Below, in pieces: positions 1 to 11,219 of a stretch of 64,000 bases of DNA. The stretch's first letter is position 1. Each line of letters begins with the position of its first letter. The position numbers and the translations under genes were made by a program. The notes beneath the pieces are model-generated. The model was not told the DNA's origin and did not search any database. It saw only the letters and a program-made list of their open reading frames with translations. The stretch is from Ipomoea triloba (taxonomy: Eukaryota > Streptophyta > Magnoliopsida > Solanales > Convolvulaceae): contig NC_044918.1 in assembly GCF_003576645.1 (NCBI RefSeq), forward strand, positions 21,631,468-21,695,467, read 5' to 3'.

Positions 1-2409
1 AACATGGCCATGAATGCCTCCTTCAACAAGGTACTGAATTATCTCTAGAAGGGAGCAAATATGCTTCACAAGCGTCTCCTTTGAGGAGTCTTTCATACTC
101 GCAGAAAGATCTGAACGAAGTATTTCCATCCGGAGCAAAACCTGCAATTCATATCTAGTGCAAATTAAGGAAATACAGACAAGTATAAAATTCCGACTTG
201 GTGAAGTTGAGTGACTGCAGGATATTTTTTTAACATTGAAGCTACAATGAAAAGGATACTCTCTAACAATAGTTTCTGAGGTTGTACTGAAATCAGATGC
301 TTCAGAGGTAGGATTGTTAGACGCCAGCTTTTCTTTCATTTCTTTGGGCTTCCTTAATAGAAGTTCCATGAGTTCTGCAGCTAAGTTCTTATGAACATTG
401 TCTCCTTTTATCTTTTCAGTACGAACACCTACGGTATCATCTGTTTCATATTTTTGAGATAACACACGTATAGATGACTTTACTAGACGTTCAGCAAAAC
501 TCTGCAAATCCATTCCAGATCTTAGACCATGCTCAATCTTTTTTGGAAGATTACCGAAAAAGACTTCAGCAGTTTCAGAGCAAGACAAAGATGCATCTCC
601 CTCCTGCATTATGTTTACTTGAGAGAATAAAGGCTGTAACATGTCCTGCTGTGACTGGGATAAATGAGGAGGTGCTCTTAGCCAACTGCTGCTGGACTTT
701 TTGATTTGCTCCATCCAGCATTTTAAGAACTTTAGCGTCTTTGGGGTTTCAAGTTTCCTGGCAAAGCAGACCTCAACCAAATCAAAATCAGAACATTTAA
801 AAGCCAAGTCACAAAATGAGCTCCAAGACAGATTCTGAACCAAAGACTTCTTATTCTTTTTTCTTTTCCCATTCCCTAGTGGTTCACAATTCGTAGAAGT
901 CGAAGTTTGAGAACTAAACACATTGCTGTCATTTGCATCAACAAGTGTGTCGTGAATCCTCTCCCCTACATCTGCAGACCCTGATTGATTCCAATCAGGT
1001 TCTTTAACATTATCATTTTCAATGACTGAAAGCAGCGCTAAGTGAACCGTCAGAGGCTTGAGAATGCCCGCAGATGTCTGTCCACTGTCACTTGAGAGGG
1101 ACACTGTGGCCTGGCAGCCTTCCTTGTACAGAAAATTCAGCAGGATGTTCCAGATAGGCATGGAGTTTCTTTGTGTAATCTCGCCCGTCTCTCCAGACAA
1201 TAAGTCAAGAACTCTATAAGCAAAGAAATCATCAGCAACTTTGGTTTTGCATTTCTTAGAATCTCCAGAAATCTCTCGTACTACAATGGAACCAGTTCTG
1301 CACCCCTCAACTTTTCCAGCCACACCATACCTTTGAATAGCCTTAATTTGCATCCTTATCACCCCTTCACCAATACACCAAACTGATTCTCCATTGCAGA
1401 CCTCACTTTGTGAATCAATAAGTCCTAAAGTACTCAGAATATTATCAGTTCTGAGCCTAGGCAGTATATTCAGATTCAGAAATTCAAGATCACAACACTT
1501 CCATTCCAAAGGCTTTCCCTTCACATCAAGGATCTCAAGATTTAGATGTCCAAAACGACCTTTAAGAGCATCATCAGTACAATTCAAAAACTCTAAAGAA
1601 ACCCCTATTTTAGGATATATCAACCCGAACGGAATCAGAGCAGAACCTAAAACAATTGAGTCCGTTGAACTAAAACCCCATCCATAGCTCTTAATTCCTT
1701 TCTCTAAAAGCATTAATCCTCCAAATTCATCAACTTTCACATTATCCACACACTCCACGGGGCCATCTCTCACATCAATCCAACTAAACTGAATATCTCT
1801 ATTAGCAAACGCATTGCTTAGAGTACAAAACAACTCGCGAAATTTGACCATAAATCCATCAAAATCCCTTAAATTTTCGGAATTCCCACCCAGATTCATA
1901 TACTCAGATAAGCAACCCATCGACTTAGGCATAGGCGAAAACAAAAGCACCAAATTCGAAGAAATTTTCGGGAAGTCGACACTAGCCATACCTGGGAGAT
2001 TGTCGATTTCAGATTCCAAAGCATAATCGCGGATGATCTGGTGCAGAGAGCTCGCGACACAAGAAGCGCGAGGCGGATCTACCTCAAATTCCACCGGAAT
2101 GGACATAGACGTGAGCACATCGGTAAGGGAAGCTAGGGTTTGGGAAGGGTGGGTGAAAGAGAGAGGAGAGGCGGATGCGTTACCGATGAGACGACCGACT
2201 GCGGAGGCGGAGAGGAGAGGGGAGAGAGAGGAGAAGAAGAATTTGAAGGAGAAGAGGGATTGAGAAAGGGGAGCGAAGGTTAGGAGGCGCTTGGCGGCTG
2301 CGGAGACGGAAGTTAGGTAACAGATAGGGTTCTGGAAAGTCTGCAGCGGGTGAAGATCTATGAGGAGGACTATGCGCTGGGTGTTCGAGTAGTCAAACGG
2401 CTCCGCCAT
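1..2409 (-). CDS. Treslin/TICRR (Sld3)-like DNA replication initiation protein, 5' part; runs off the window
   Basis: The ATG at 2409-2407 opens a reading frame that stays open to the window edge; the protein starts MAEPFDYSNTQRIVLLIDLH. Exon 1 is 260-2409 (716 codons plus 2 nt). A GT-AG intron is predicted at 155-259, and exon 2 runs from 154 to beyond position 1. Splicing joins the exons as TIVREYELQVLLRMEILRS. Visible features: a hydrophobic beta strand (RIVLLIDL) followed by an FKFFFSSLSPLLS segment near the N-terminus, as in the VWA-like N-terminus of Treslin; a lysine-rich patch (GKRKKNKKS) around residue 515; and the VREYxLQVLLRMEI stretch followed by a LEIIQYLVEGGI helix, which resembles the Sld3/Treslin core domain. 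In that family the protein loads CDC45 at licensed origins in the nucleus. The assignment rests on motif resemblance, not a search; the alternative is an unrelated plant-specific protein. The C-terminal part lies outside the window. Confidence 0.6.
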   Translation of the reverse strand, partial: MAEPFDYSNTQRIVLLIDLHPLQTFQNPICYLTSVSAAAKRLLTFAPLSQSLFSFKFFFSSLSPLLSASAVGRLIGNASASPLSFTHPSQTLASLTDVLTSMSIPVEFEVDPPRASCVASSLHQIIRDYALESEIDNLPGMASVDFPKISSNLVLLFSPMPKSMGCLSEYMNLGGNSENLRDFDGFMVKFRELFCTLSNAFANRDIQFSWIDVRDGPVECVDNVKVDEFGGLMLLEKGIKSYGWGFSSTDSIVLGSALIPFGLIYPKIGVSLEFLNCTDDALKGRFGHLNLEILDVKGKPLEWKCCDLEFLNLNILPRLRTDNILSTLGLIDSQSEVCNGESVWCIGEGVIRMQIKAIQRYGVAGKVEGCRTGSIVVREISGDSKKCKTKVADDFFAYRVLDLLSGETGEITQRNSMPIWNILLNFLYKEGCQATVSLSSDSGQTSAGILKPLTVHLALLSVIENDNVKEPDWNQSGSADVGERIHDTLVDANDSNVFSSQTSTSTNCEPLGNGKRKKNKKSLVQNLSWSSFCDLAFKCSDFDLVEVCFARKLETPKTLKFLKCWMEQIKKSSSSWLRAPPHLSQSQQDMLQPLFSQVNIMQEGDASLSCSETAEVFFGNLPKKIEHGLRSGMDLQSFAERLVKSSIRVLSQKYETDDTVGVRTEKIKGDNVHKNLAAELMELLLRKPKEMKEKLASNNPTSEASDFSTTSETIVREYPFHCSFNVKKISCSHSTSPSRNFILVCISLICTRYELQVLLRMEILRSDLSASMKDSSKETLVKHICSLLEIIQYLVEGGIHGHV
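155..259 (-). other. Predicted intron 1 of the Treslin-like gene, in frame and stop-free
   Basis: The donor is AGA|GTATCC and the acceptor is TGCACTAG|ATATG. The intron is 105 nt, a multiple of three, and contains no stop in the frame of the flanking exons, so retention would insert 35 codons rather than truncate the protein. The spliced joint restores a compact VREYELQ motif, which argues for splicing as the main form. Confidence 0.6.
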
Positions 2410-2704
2410 TGCAGCGGAGGAGAGCTCAAACTGCGCCAAAGTTAATAGAGCGTTCAGATTCTCACGACACCAGAAATGGCTTCTGCCGGCGGCACGCGCC
2501 TAAGATTCCAGAAGGGACTGTGTTGGCGGCAAAACTGAATGAGCGGTAAAATTTCGTTTTGAATAATATCACTCATGAAATTGAAAATGTCTTTACGGGT
2601 CTACGGCGCACTGCATCATGTGACGGGAAACATAAACACGTGGCCCAGGATGCACAACTGTTGTTCTACAAATAACTTATAGGTGTTTATATATATATAT
2701 TTTT
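2410..2704 (-). promoter_or_regulatory. Upstream region of the Treslin-like gene with E2F-like site and G-box
   Basis: This is the 295 bp between the start codon and the adjacent transposon. On the minus strand, TTTGCCGC (2526-2533) fits the plant E2F consensus WTTSSCSS about 120 bp upstream of the ATG, which would suit an S-phase gene. ACACGTGGC (2636-2644) is a G-box/ABRE-type core. No convincing TATA box was seen. Function is inferred from motif matches only. Confidence 0.35.
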
Positions 2705-2705
2705 A

Positions 2706-3799
2706 GAGTCATTACCATTTTTGGTCTTACTGTTATAGTGACATTGTCAATTTTAGTCCACTTCATTAATTTTTGCCACATTTTGATCAGTCTTATTTAA
2801 ACCTTGCCACTTTTGGTCCATCGTTAGAAAATCCGTCCAAAGACCGTTAAATAGAGGGGTATTTTTGTCTTTTCACGATGTTTTTGTCTTTTGCCACATA
2901 CCAGAGCCTCTGTTCAATGGAACCTCACAGCAGGCAGGTTTAAAGTGCCTGGAAATAGACCAGAGAATTCATTATGCCATGGGAGATGAAATATGGACCA
3001 GAGAATTCATTATGCCAACCCAATTGCAGCAAATGGGAGAAGAAGAAGATGAAGAATTTCTCTCCCACCCATCAACACCAGACTCCAGTAAATCCAAGAA
3101 ACCCTCCAAAGATCTCAAATCCACCGGATTACATGTCAGTTTCTGGGGATTTTGGGCCTAAGATTATGCAGAAACCCCAAGAAGAATGAAAATCACACAA
3201 AGTATCACCAAACCCATCTCTTCTTCCCAAAAAAGCTCAAATCTTTTTCACCAAAACTTCTCCTTTCTCAACATTTCGCCACAAGATCAACTCAAAGCAC
3301 ACAAAAAACAGAACTTTTGGGTAATCCAATGTTATGTGGATTTCCTCTACGAGCGTGAGCGACCAGCAGCAGCGATGGATGGTGGCAGTGACCGGCGTAG
3401 CAAGTCGGCATTGTTGGTTCTCGAGCAAAGCAGGCGGCGACTTTGGTGGCGTTCCGAGGTAGGACCTTCTCTGCAGTAGCGATTTTTCCGAGGTAGCGTT
3501 TGCTGCCTCTTCTTCTGCCCCCAACTTCATGCATTGGGTCGGTTGATATCTTCTCGCCGCCGGCAAATGGTATAGCGATGGACGCAAATGGTATAGGCAA
3601 ATGGTATGTGGCAAAAGACAAAAACACCGTGAAAAGACAAAAATACCCCTCTGTTTGACGGTCTTTGGACGGATTTTCTAACGATGGACTAAAAGTGGCA
3701 ATGGTTAAATAAGAGTGGTTAAAATGTGGCAAAAATTAATGAAGTGGACTAAAATTGACAATGTCACCATAACAGTAGGACCAAAAATGGTAATGACTC
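2706..3799. mobile_element. MULE-like fold-back element with a non-TIR interior (possible Pack-MULE)
   Basis: The terminal inverted repeats begin GAGTCATTACCATTTTTGG and end with its complement. The arms are about 165-175 bp long (to ~2878 and from ~3636). The flanking 10-mers TATATTTTTA and TATTTTTTAA match at 8 of 10 positions, compatible with an old 10-bp target duplication. The ~750 bp interior is less AT-rich than the flanks and contains short reading frames, including one encoding LLGNPMLCGFPL (about 3314-3350, plus strand). That resembles the C-terminal cap of LRR receptor kinases. It may be captured host DNA, but no full domain is recognisable. Confidence 0.7.
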
Positions 3800-3853
3800 T
3801 ATTTTTTAAATAAATAAGTGTTAATTTTATGTTTTTTAAAGGAATACACTTCA

Positions 3854-4200
3854 TTAAACTAAGTTCGCAGGCAACACATTACAAATATAAGATGGAGGGT
3901 TAGAAAATTATTCTAAGCAATCAGACCTAGAAACAGACTGTCTAGCAACAGTATGGGCAGTCATGTTTGCTGATCAACAAGAAAACAATAAAAACATATA
4001 AGAAAATTCACTCAATAAGTTTTTAATATCTCCTAGAATTAAATGAAAGGAAGACTCTCATCTACTTTGAGAGATACTTTGAACAACTTGAAGAGAGTCA
4101 GTTTCCACATGGACATTGTCCATATTCAAGTCCTTTATCAAACTCAAAGCTTCTCTAATGTTTGTTGCTTTTGCCTCTCTTTGAGAGAATACCCCATCCC
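3854..4200 (-). pseudogene. LINE (L1-type) RNase H domain relic
   Basis: On the minus strand the decayed frame reads EAKATNIREALSLIKDL, then NVHVETDSLQVVQSI, then SANMTAHTVARQ and a terminal PPSYICNVLPANL. This is the typical plant LINE RNase H tail with its catalytic-type ETDS motif. Internal stops are present (for example an Arg codon read as TGA before SANMTAH). It lies downstream, in the same orientation, of the reverse-transcriptase relic at 4862-5040, so both probably come from one element. Confidence 0.65.
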
Positions 4201-4629
4201 ACTACATTCCTCTAGTAGCTATATATGAAGTGCCCGTTCTTGTCTCTAATTACACAGTCAAATCCCATCTTTGCACTCACCTTATCGATTGTCACACCAA
4301 ATTTTATTCATCTCCAACACATTATACCAAAACACTAAATTTCTACACCAAATATTATTCTACACTAAAAGAATTTAGTTTCTCAAACTTTAAAACTTTA
4401 CTAGTTCGAATTTAATTAGTTTAATATAAAATATAATTTGTTAGGTAAATAATAACTTTTTAGTAACATTAATATTTTAATATAAAATATTTTAAAATTT
4501 AGTTAATATGTTTAATATTAGTCTCGTTTCAATTGTCTTGATGAGATCTTTAAAATGCTATATATATATATAATACAAATTTTAAATTTAATTATTTAAC
4601 AAAATAAAAGAATACATCTAAAACAAATT

Positions 4630-4861
4630 AAAGTAAGGGTACATTTGGAATTGTATAAAGAATCAAGGATAGGAAAGTAATTTTGGCACCCCTACCACAT
4701 TTGTCATGGGTGAACAGTGTCGAGCCATATATGGCGCGACACTGTTTACTTTCAGCATTTCTTTTGCCGTTTTGCCGCGGGTTGGAGGAGATAAAAATGG
4801 CGAAATAGTGTTTTGCAGTTGGAATTTGGCATTTTAGTGCTCCCTTGGAGTTGCTCTAAGT
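4630..4861. repeat. Unclassified short repeat or MITE between the LINE fragments
   Basis: This segment is richer in GC (ATATGGCGCGACACTG, TTTGCCGCGGGTTGG) than its surroundings and ends in GGAGTTGCTCT. That resembles the AGAGCAACTCC termini of common plant MITEs. It separates the RNase H and RT parts of the LINE. The left terminus was not identified. Confidence 0.3.
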
Positions 4862-5040
4862 AATTACCACATCCTCCTACACTCCTAACTCCCAAGGCAA
4901 CACCAACTCTCTCCCTTATCTCCTCCCTCATATTCCCACTAAAACATAATGAGGATTTCTCAAAATTAATAATTTGACCAGAAGCTTTGGCATACAAGTA
5001 CAAAAGCTATTTGAGATTGGTAGACTCCTCAGGTGTTAAT
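4862..5040 (-). pseudogene. LINE (L1-type) reverse transcriptase fragment
   Basis: Minus-strand translation gives YLYAKASGQIINFEKSSLCF followed by SGNMREEIRERVGVALGV. This matches the plant L1 pattern YxxASGQxINxxKSxxxFSxN downstream of the RT catalytic core. A stop lies in the upstream STNLK*LLYLY. The fragment is short and degenerate and ends at the adjoining repeat at 4861. Confidence 0.65.
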
Positions 5041-6739
5041 TAAACTATTTTTTTATTAAATATTTTGTTCAACAATATTGTGTGTGACAAGTGTTATAGT
5101 TGTCTAAAGGTGAGTGATATAGCTTATGAAATTACTCTTATGATCTTGAAGATGATGAGCTTTAGATTGGAGAATTGACAGAGGATTAAATCAGATAAAA
5201 ATTAAATAGTTGAGGATTTAATCGGATTCAAACAATAGTTAAGTACTAATTTGTAAATTATGCTATAGTCAATGAATCATTTTATGTATTTACTTAAAAA
5301 ATAAATTACTTTATATTATATTGTGTTAATCTTTTTCTCTAACATGTCTCTAAAGACATATCCAAACCAAGGAGAAAGAGGGGAAGAAAGGAGGATAATA
5401 ACATTATAGGGGAGAGAAGATAGTTTCTCTGGAGATACTATTCTCTCCAGACAACACGCGCCAGATTCACGCACAGAGGGTGGGGGGCATGTTTTATATT
5501 GACTGTTGTTTTATTTTTGTTTGTTTATTTGTTTTGTTTTGTTTTGTTTAGTTTTTAGTTTTTATTCCTTCTTCTAAATTTTTTACTTTTAATTTTTTAA
5601 AATTTTCATGTTTAATTTTAAATTTATTTTATTTAAAATTGAAATTATAATTATAAAGTTACAAATATTAATTGTAAAAAAAAGTGAATAAAATAATAGA
5701 TGATTTGTAAGAGTGTAGGCTGTGTAGAGGAGTATGGCCCACAAAAGGGTAGAAAATGGGGAATGATTATAGAAAAAATATGAGAGGAGATTATATAGTG
5801 ATGTGAAGAGAATAGTGATGTGAAGAGATAGGTTGATGGACAGTTTTAATAAAGTCCTCGCAAGTGCATGAGTTAGTTGTAGTAATAGTGTATAGTGTGC
5901 AATAGTATGGGTTGAACCCATAGGGAATTATAATGCAGTTTAATAACTTGAAAATGATTAGCTCAACAATTTAAAGTACTAAAAACAAATCTACATCTAC
6001 ATACAATACAATTATTATAAGAGCTAATAATGTTAGACCCCTAACTGGAACTAAAAAAATTGTTGGTGTAATAATATGCTATAACATATTGTACTCTGTG
6101 TTCTTCTTATTGTGCGACCTCCAATTAAATTCCTAATATATCCTAATCATTTATAATTTTACCAAATTCTTTCCGTCAAATATAACGAAAGTTTTGCGTC
6201 AAATTCTTTAAGCAATTTGTTTAATTTCTTTATTGTGGTTTCCAAACAAATTGACAATTTGTTTCTTAATAATCACAACATCTCATGTGTTAATTTCCTA
6301 ACTTTAAATTAGCAAATTGAAGTCTTAATAGAATTCTATAATACAATTGTGTATAGATTCCTAACTTAAAATTAGAATATTGAAGTTTTAATAGGATTCT
6401 ATAGAAGTGATACAACAACAGTATATAATTAAACCCCTCTCCTTCTCACTGGTATTCACCCAAAACTAAACCTAACATATTCTGCAACACATCATCTACG
6501 TGACATTATCATCTAGTTCTATTATTTGTATTTGTACGCATAATGATTACAATTTTTAAAAAAAAAATCAATGATAGTATACTCAATAATTAGTATAACT
6601 TCAATATCATTATGTAAATATATCTATTGTATAATCTGTTCATCTATACTTGTATCATTGTATGTAATGTTGTGGTTCTTATTATATTCCTCTATAATTT
6701 ACACATTTTAGTTACTCTTTACTCCCTAATCTATGGTTT
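5041..6739. other. AT-rich intergenic DNA
   Basis: No gene is supported here. A purine-rich stretch (5360-5470) is followed by a T-rich stretch with TTTTG repeats (5505-5560). The remaining frames are short and low-complexity. Confidence 0.6.
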
Positions 6740-6749
6740 TTAAATTTAT

Positions 6750-6985
6750 GTTGTGGTTCCCATTATATTATTTCATAACATCCTTTATGAACATATTTTC
6801 AATGGCACAAAGATATTAGTCATGGCAAATACAGTAAAGTTAATTGATATTGACACACAAACTGTGGGCTGGAGTTCTAAAGTTCATATCATTAAAAAAA
6901 ACGAACCAAAAAACGTTATTGGAACACCTGGGAAAAAGTATATGCTCATCGTCCTTGAGGAAGAAACTGTAAGTAAATAGTAAAA
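6750..6985 (+). pseudogene. Possible RPA70-like OB-fold fragment
   Basis: A 75-codon frame contains IDTQTVGWSSKVHIIKKNEP followed by GTPGKKYMLIVLEEETV. It resembles the first OB-fold strands of plant RPA70-like proteins, which are often carried by Helitrons or amplified as pseudogenes (pattern W..KV.I.EK..PR...G....LVL.DEEG). No continuation is visible downstream, where a (TTA)n tract begins. A weak match; it could be chance. Confidence 0.3.
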
Positions 6986-6998
6986 AAAAAAATCTCCC

Positions 6999-6999
<1 letters not shown>

Positions 7000-7033
<34 letters not shown>
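7000..7033. repeat. (TTA)n microsatellite
   Basis: Uninterrupted ATT/TTA trinucleotide run. Confidence 0.9.
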
Positions 7034-9570
7034 TATCATTATTAGTTGCATGGTCAACAACTAAGAATTCCACATATCAATAACCGCTTACAAAATAAAG
7101 AATATATAATACAATTGAGGTCTCAATCTTATACACAACAAGGCAAAACATGGTATCATATACCATAACATTATTGAACGAATCATTCTCATTCATTACC
7201 TTCAGTAAACAAGATGCAATAAAGGCACAACCAGCAAAAGGAAACTCAACTTCACTACAGATGGAAAAGATGAAGATAATTCCGAGCCTCAGTAAATGCG
7301 CACTAAGAAAAATTTATTTACTCCGTTCAAATTAGTACTCTTTATCCAATTGTTTTTTTTTTCATTGGTTGATCAGGATAGATAGTCATTTATAGTTAGT
7401 GGTTTATTTGTTTATACTTACTTTAATTGTAATTTAGCTATTTACAATTTTGTTATGTTTTATTAAAATATATACGCATCGAAACTATTTCTTTGATTTT
7501 TTATTAATTTAGCATTTTTTACCTCGATCTCTCATTATCATATGACTACTTTAACCAATTAAGGAACACTAATTTAAAACTACGCATTGGGTATTGGTTT
7601 AATCGCGCAACGCGGGTGTGATAGCTAGTGTCAAAGATAAAGATCAATTCAAGTGCAAAATATTTAAATCAAAACTCAAAGAAGCTAAGCAAATAAATTA
7701 CCATGAATGAGAAAATTAAATAACTATCAAAATAGAAAAGCATACTTTTCTATTTTGATTGTTATTTAGTTTAACTTTGTCAATCAATTAAGCGTTTATT
7801 TTTTCTTTTATCTAACTAATCAGTATGGTGTCCAAATTGCTGTTGTGGCAAACCCAAACCAAGTTGTGCCGACCGGAATTTATTGAAGCCCAAGGTCATC
7901 GCCGATTGGAAATCTCCAAACAGCTTTTGGTGAAAGACGTTGATGCTTTCCTCAAATCCCATGGCTCTATTTATTATAGAACTTGATGATCAATCTTTTC
8001 CGTAATCTGCATAGCCTTTGATCTAGATGAAGAGAAGCCTGCATCGAAAAGTTGTTTGTCGACTGATTCTTCTCCAAGTTTCACGCTCCTCCACCATGAC
8101 CAATCAAAGCTTCTGCAAATCACTCATTCTCCCATTTTTACGTCGACTCAAAGCGCTAGACTTAAGGAAGTGGACTGACAAACTTTTAATTAAAATAATT
8201 CCTCAATAATAAAATTAAAGCCCATTATTAATGATTGATCAAAAATGATTACAAAAACAATTAATAATAATAATGGATACATAATTGATCAAATATTGTT
8301 TATTCATTATAAAAGCTTATTTAAATTAATAATAAAAATAATGCTCATCAATATGCCTACAAAATGAGGATATAAGTGGAGAAGGGTTGGGGATGCCCTA
8401 TGTTCTAGAAAAGAAGAAAGTTTGCTAAGTGTCATTTATTGCTTAAAATGTGAATCTATGGAGATAAACTAAAGAGACAAATAGGCCAATTCAAAGTATG
8501 TGCATATAAAAAAAATGGGAGCTGGTTAAAAGGAAGTACATCAAATGTATTACTTTATAGATAATGGTCAAATAACCATCTAAATTATTTAGAAAAAAAA
8601 AAGTTAATTGTAGTATTGAACTACAAAAAACTTTATATTAGTTCTCAAATTCTTAAAATGCAAATAAACATTTTTACCTATAAATCATATGTTATTGCAA
8701 GTAGTTAATATTAATGTGACTTTCGTTTGCTTGATTGTTTGTTTGTTTGTTTGTTTTTGGTTTTTTTTTTTTTTTAAATGTTAGTGTTATAGATTGATTA
8801 TGAGTTAGAACCTCATTGTTAATTGACTTTGTTATTATGACAAAATTAGAGTGGAAGTGTCAAGTAAGTTCATACGTTTTAGACAAGTTAATTGACTGAT
8901 GGACGAACTGCTTCAGGAGTACCTTTAATAGAAGAAGTTGAGGTCAAAAAACGAAGACGATTATTGACTCTAATCCAAAAGACATCAATGCAAATCTGAG
9001 ATGCAGAAGCTAATCAAGTAGTTACCATAATCAAGCGTCCAAATTGAAATTCAAGAAATGAAGGAATTAGTTAGTTTATCTAACTAATATATCTTAGCTC
9101 TGTTCCATGAATCGCATATGAAAGATGCAAGAAATAAATATACAAAGAATGATCTAAAAAAGTTTATTGAAGAGTGATAAAAAGAAAAACATAGAGCAAT
9201 TCTAATAATAATAATTCTTTCTCTCAAATGAAAAATGGAATGCTTCAATTCACTCAAAGCAAGTGTTTGATCAGAAACGTGATAAGTAGATGCTTTGAAG
9301 AATATGTGTATTGATTACACAATTGGGCGTGAACACGAATAAGTAGATTGTGTAATGCGGTTAGTGAATGAGTACGTGAATCTATGACAAACAACTTGGT
9401 GATTTGTACAAACTGTTTGTTTTGTCAATCAAGAAGGTGTTGCAACAAAGCTTGGGTTTTACGATTCAAGTTGGTTTATCACTTAGTAAAATTAGTCTCA
9501 CCATCTTTGTTTGTGGAGTTTGCACATTAACTGATTGTGTTTTCACCAATTTGGTGCCCCCCACCCCCTC
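7034..9570. other. Intergenic DNA without a supported gene
   Basis: Only short frames are seen. Around 7824-7985 a plus-strand frame encodes KLCRPEFIEAQGHRRLEISK and continues some 20 residues. It looks more gene-like than its neighbours but I do not recognise it, and it has no start-to-stop context. A (TTTG)n stretch lies near 8740. The right end abuts the transposon at 9571. Confidence 0.5.
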
Positions 9571-10488
9571 GGCAAATTCTGCCGTGGACCCAGGTCCACT
9601 TTGTAAGGTGGACCTGGGTCCAATACGACAACGTTTCACTATTTTTTTTTAAAAAAATACTAAACATATAGCCCTGAAATGTGTGAATGTGGAGGTTTCA
9701 AATTGTGAATATGGAGTATAGAATTTGTGAATGTAGAGTTATGAATGTGTTAATCAGTAGTAGAGTTAACAGAGTTCTAGCAGCCCTGAAATGTGTGAAT
9801 GTGGAGGTTTCAAATTGTGAATATGGAGTATAGAATTTGTGAATGTAGAGTTATGAATGTGTTAATCAGTAGTAGAGTTAACAGAGTTCTAGCAGCCCTG
9901 AAATGTGTGAATGTGGAGGTTTCAAATTGTGAATATGGAGTATAGAATTTGTGAATGTAGAGTTATGAATGTGTGAATATGTAGTAGAGTTAACAGAGTT
10001 CTAGCAACTTGTAGCCCTGTAATGTGTGAATGTGTAATGTGGAGTTCCCAAGTTGTGAATATGGAGTATAGGACCTGTGAATATAGAGTTTTGAATGTGT
10101 GAATATATAACAGTGGTATTATAGTTACTAAACATATAGCCCTGAAATGTGTGAATGTGGAGGTTTTTACTAAACATATAGCCCTGAAATGTGTGAATGT
10201 GGAGGTTTCAAATTGTGAATATGGAGTATAGAATTTGTGAATGTAGAGTTATGAATGTGTGAACCAGTAGTAGAGTTAACAGAGTTCTAGCAGCCCTGTA
10301 ATGTGTGAATGTGGAGTTTTAATTTCAAATTGTGAATATGGAGTATAGGGTCTGTGAATGTAGAACTTGTGTTCTGTTGCGATGAGGAGCCGTTAATTTT
10401 TAAATAAAAAATAAAAAATTGTGAAACGGCGTCGTATTGGACCCAAGTCCACCTTAAGGTGGACCTGGGTCCACGGCATAACAACTGC
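9571..10488. mobile_element. hAT-like non-autonomous element with nested palindromic termini (copy P1)
   Basis: A perfect 8-bp target duplication ACCCCCTC lies at 9563-9570 and 10489-10496. The left terminus is GGCAAATTCTGCCGTGG; the right terminus read inwards is GCAGTTGTTATGCCGTGG. Inside each end lie two facing palindromes, GTGGACCCAGGTCCAC and GGTGGACCTGGGTCCA at the left end. The interior is a tandem array (unit 112 bp near 9669-10010, less regular beyond) built from words such as TGTGAATGTAGAGT. No transposase is encoded. Confidence 0.85.
9669..10370. repeat. Tandem 112-bp minisatellite inside P1
   Basis: Units begin GCCCTGAAATGTGTGAATG; neighbouring units start near 9669, 9781 and 9893, then become irregular, with partial units near 10015, 10138 and 10170. 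Each unit itself repeats the short words TGTGAATGTGGAG, TGTGAATATGGAGTATAG and TGTGAATGTAGAG. Confidence 0.8.
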
Positions 10489-10863
10489 ACCCCCTCCCCC
10501 CAAACCAGATGTAGGAGAGGTTATCACTGTGGATTTGGTTATCAAATTACTTGTATCATTTCAATTACTATTCATATGATATTACTGAATAAACCACAAC
10601 CTAAGTAGTTAGAACAATTAACAAGAACAAGTAATTGAACATAGAATTGAATTACAAATTAATTCAACAATAATTGACATACAATCATCTTGAATTCATA
10701 AAAGATCTTTGGAAATTCAACCTTGTAAGTTCTTACAATGGATGCATCCCCACAATTGATACTGCGTGGAAGCTACATCAACATAACTTTTAATTTCTTT
10801 AATTTTATTTAAATAAAGAAAAAAATATTTTTTAAAATAGTTTATGTGGCATCCACAAATCTT

Positions 10864-11022
10864 TTTTTTGGGTAAATTTATATGGTCTTTCTCTCCGTCC
10901 GTTTAACGGTCCAGGGTCCACCCAAGGGAAATTGTCACTTGTGGGAATTGAACACGGGTTCTCCCGCAATTCCTCCCCACAAAGAGAGATCACTTGCCAA
11001 TTGAGCTACCCCAATGGGTTGC
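10864..11022 (-). mobile_element. tRNA-derived SINE, family 2, copy a
   Basis: It is flanked by a perfect 14-bp target duplication CATCCACAAATCTT (10850-10863 and 11023-11036). Read on the minus strand it has an A-box-like GTAGCTCAATTGGCAAG and a B-box-like GTGTTCAATTCCC, and ends in an A-rich tail (T-rich at 10864). The corresponding site in unit 2 (near 31250) lacks it. Confidence 0.85.
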
Positions 11023-11219
11023 CATCCACAAATCTTGATAACCCAAGTTTCCCGACTTTGTCAGTCAATATCTCAAACCCCATGAACCCGGTCCAAGCCC
11101 ATGAAGAGGTAAATCGAGTCAATCTAGTTTCGAGACTCAACACCAAACTATACACTTTTGTGCACAATGAGCTCATCCCAAACCCAAATCCTCAGTGTTC
11201 ATGGCAAGTTTTATAATAT

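Noticed and set aside
3314..3350. LRR receptor kinase gene
   Set aside because: Only about ten residues (GNPMLCGFPL) fit; no repeats, membrane segment or kinase nearby. Kept only as a hint of captured cargo.
7824..7985. Small gene encoding PEFIEAQGHRRLEIS
   Set aside because: No start, splice or homology evidence that I can defend; described only as unrecognised coding-like sequence.
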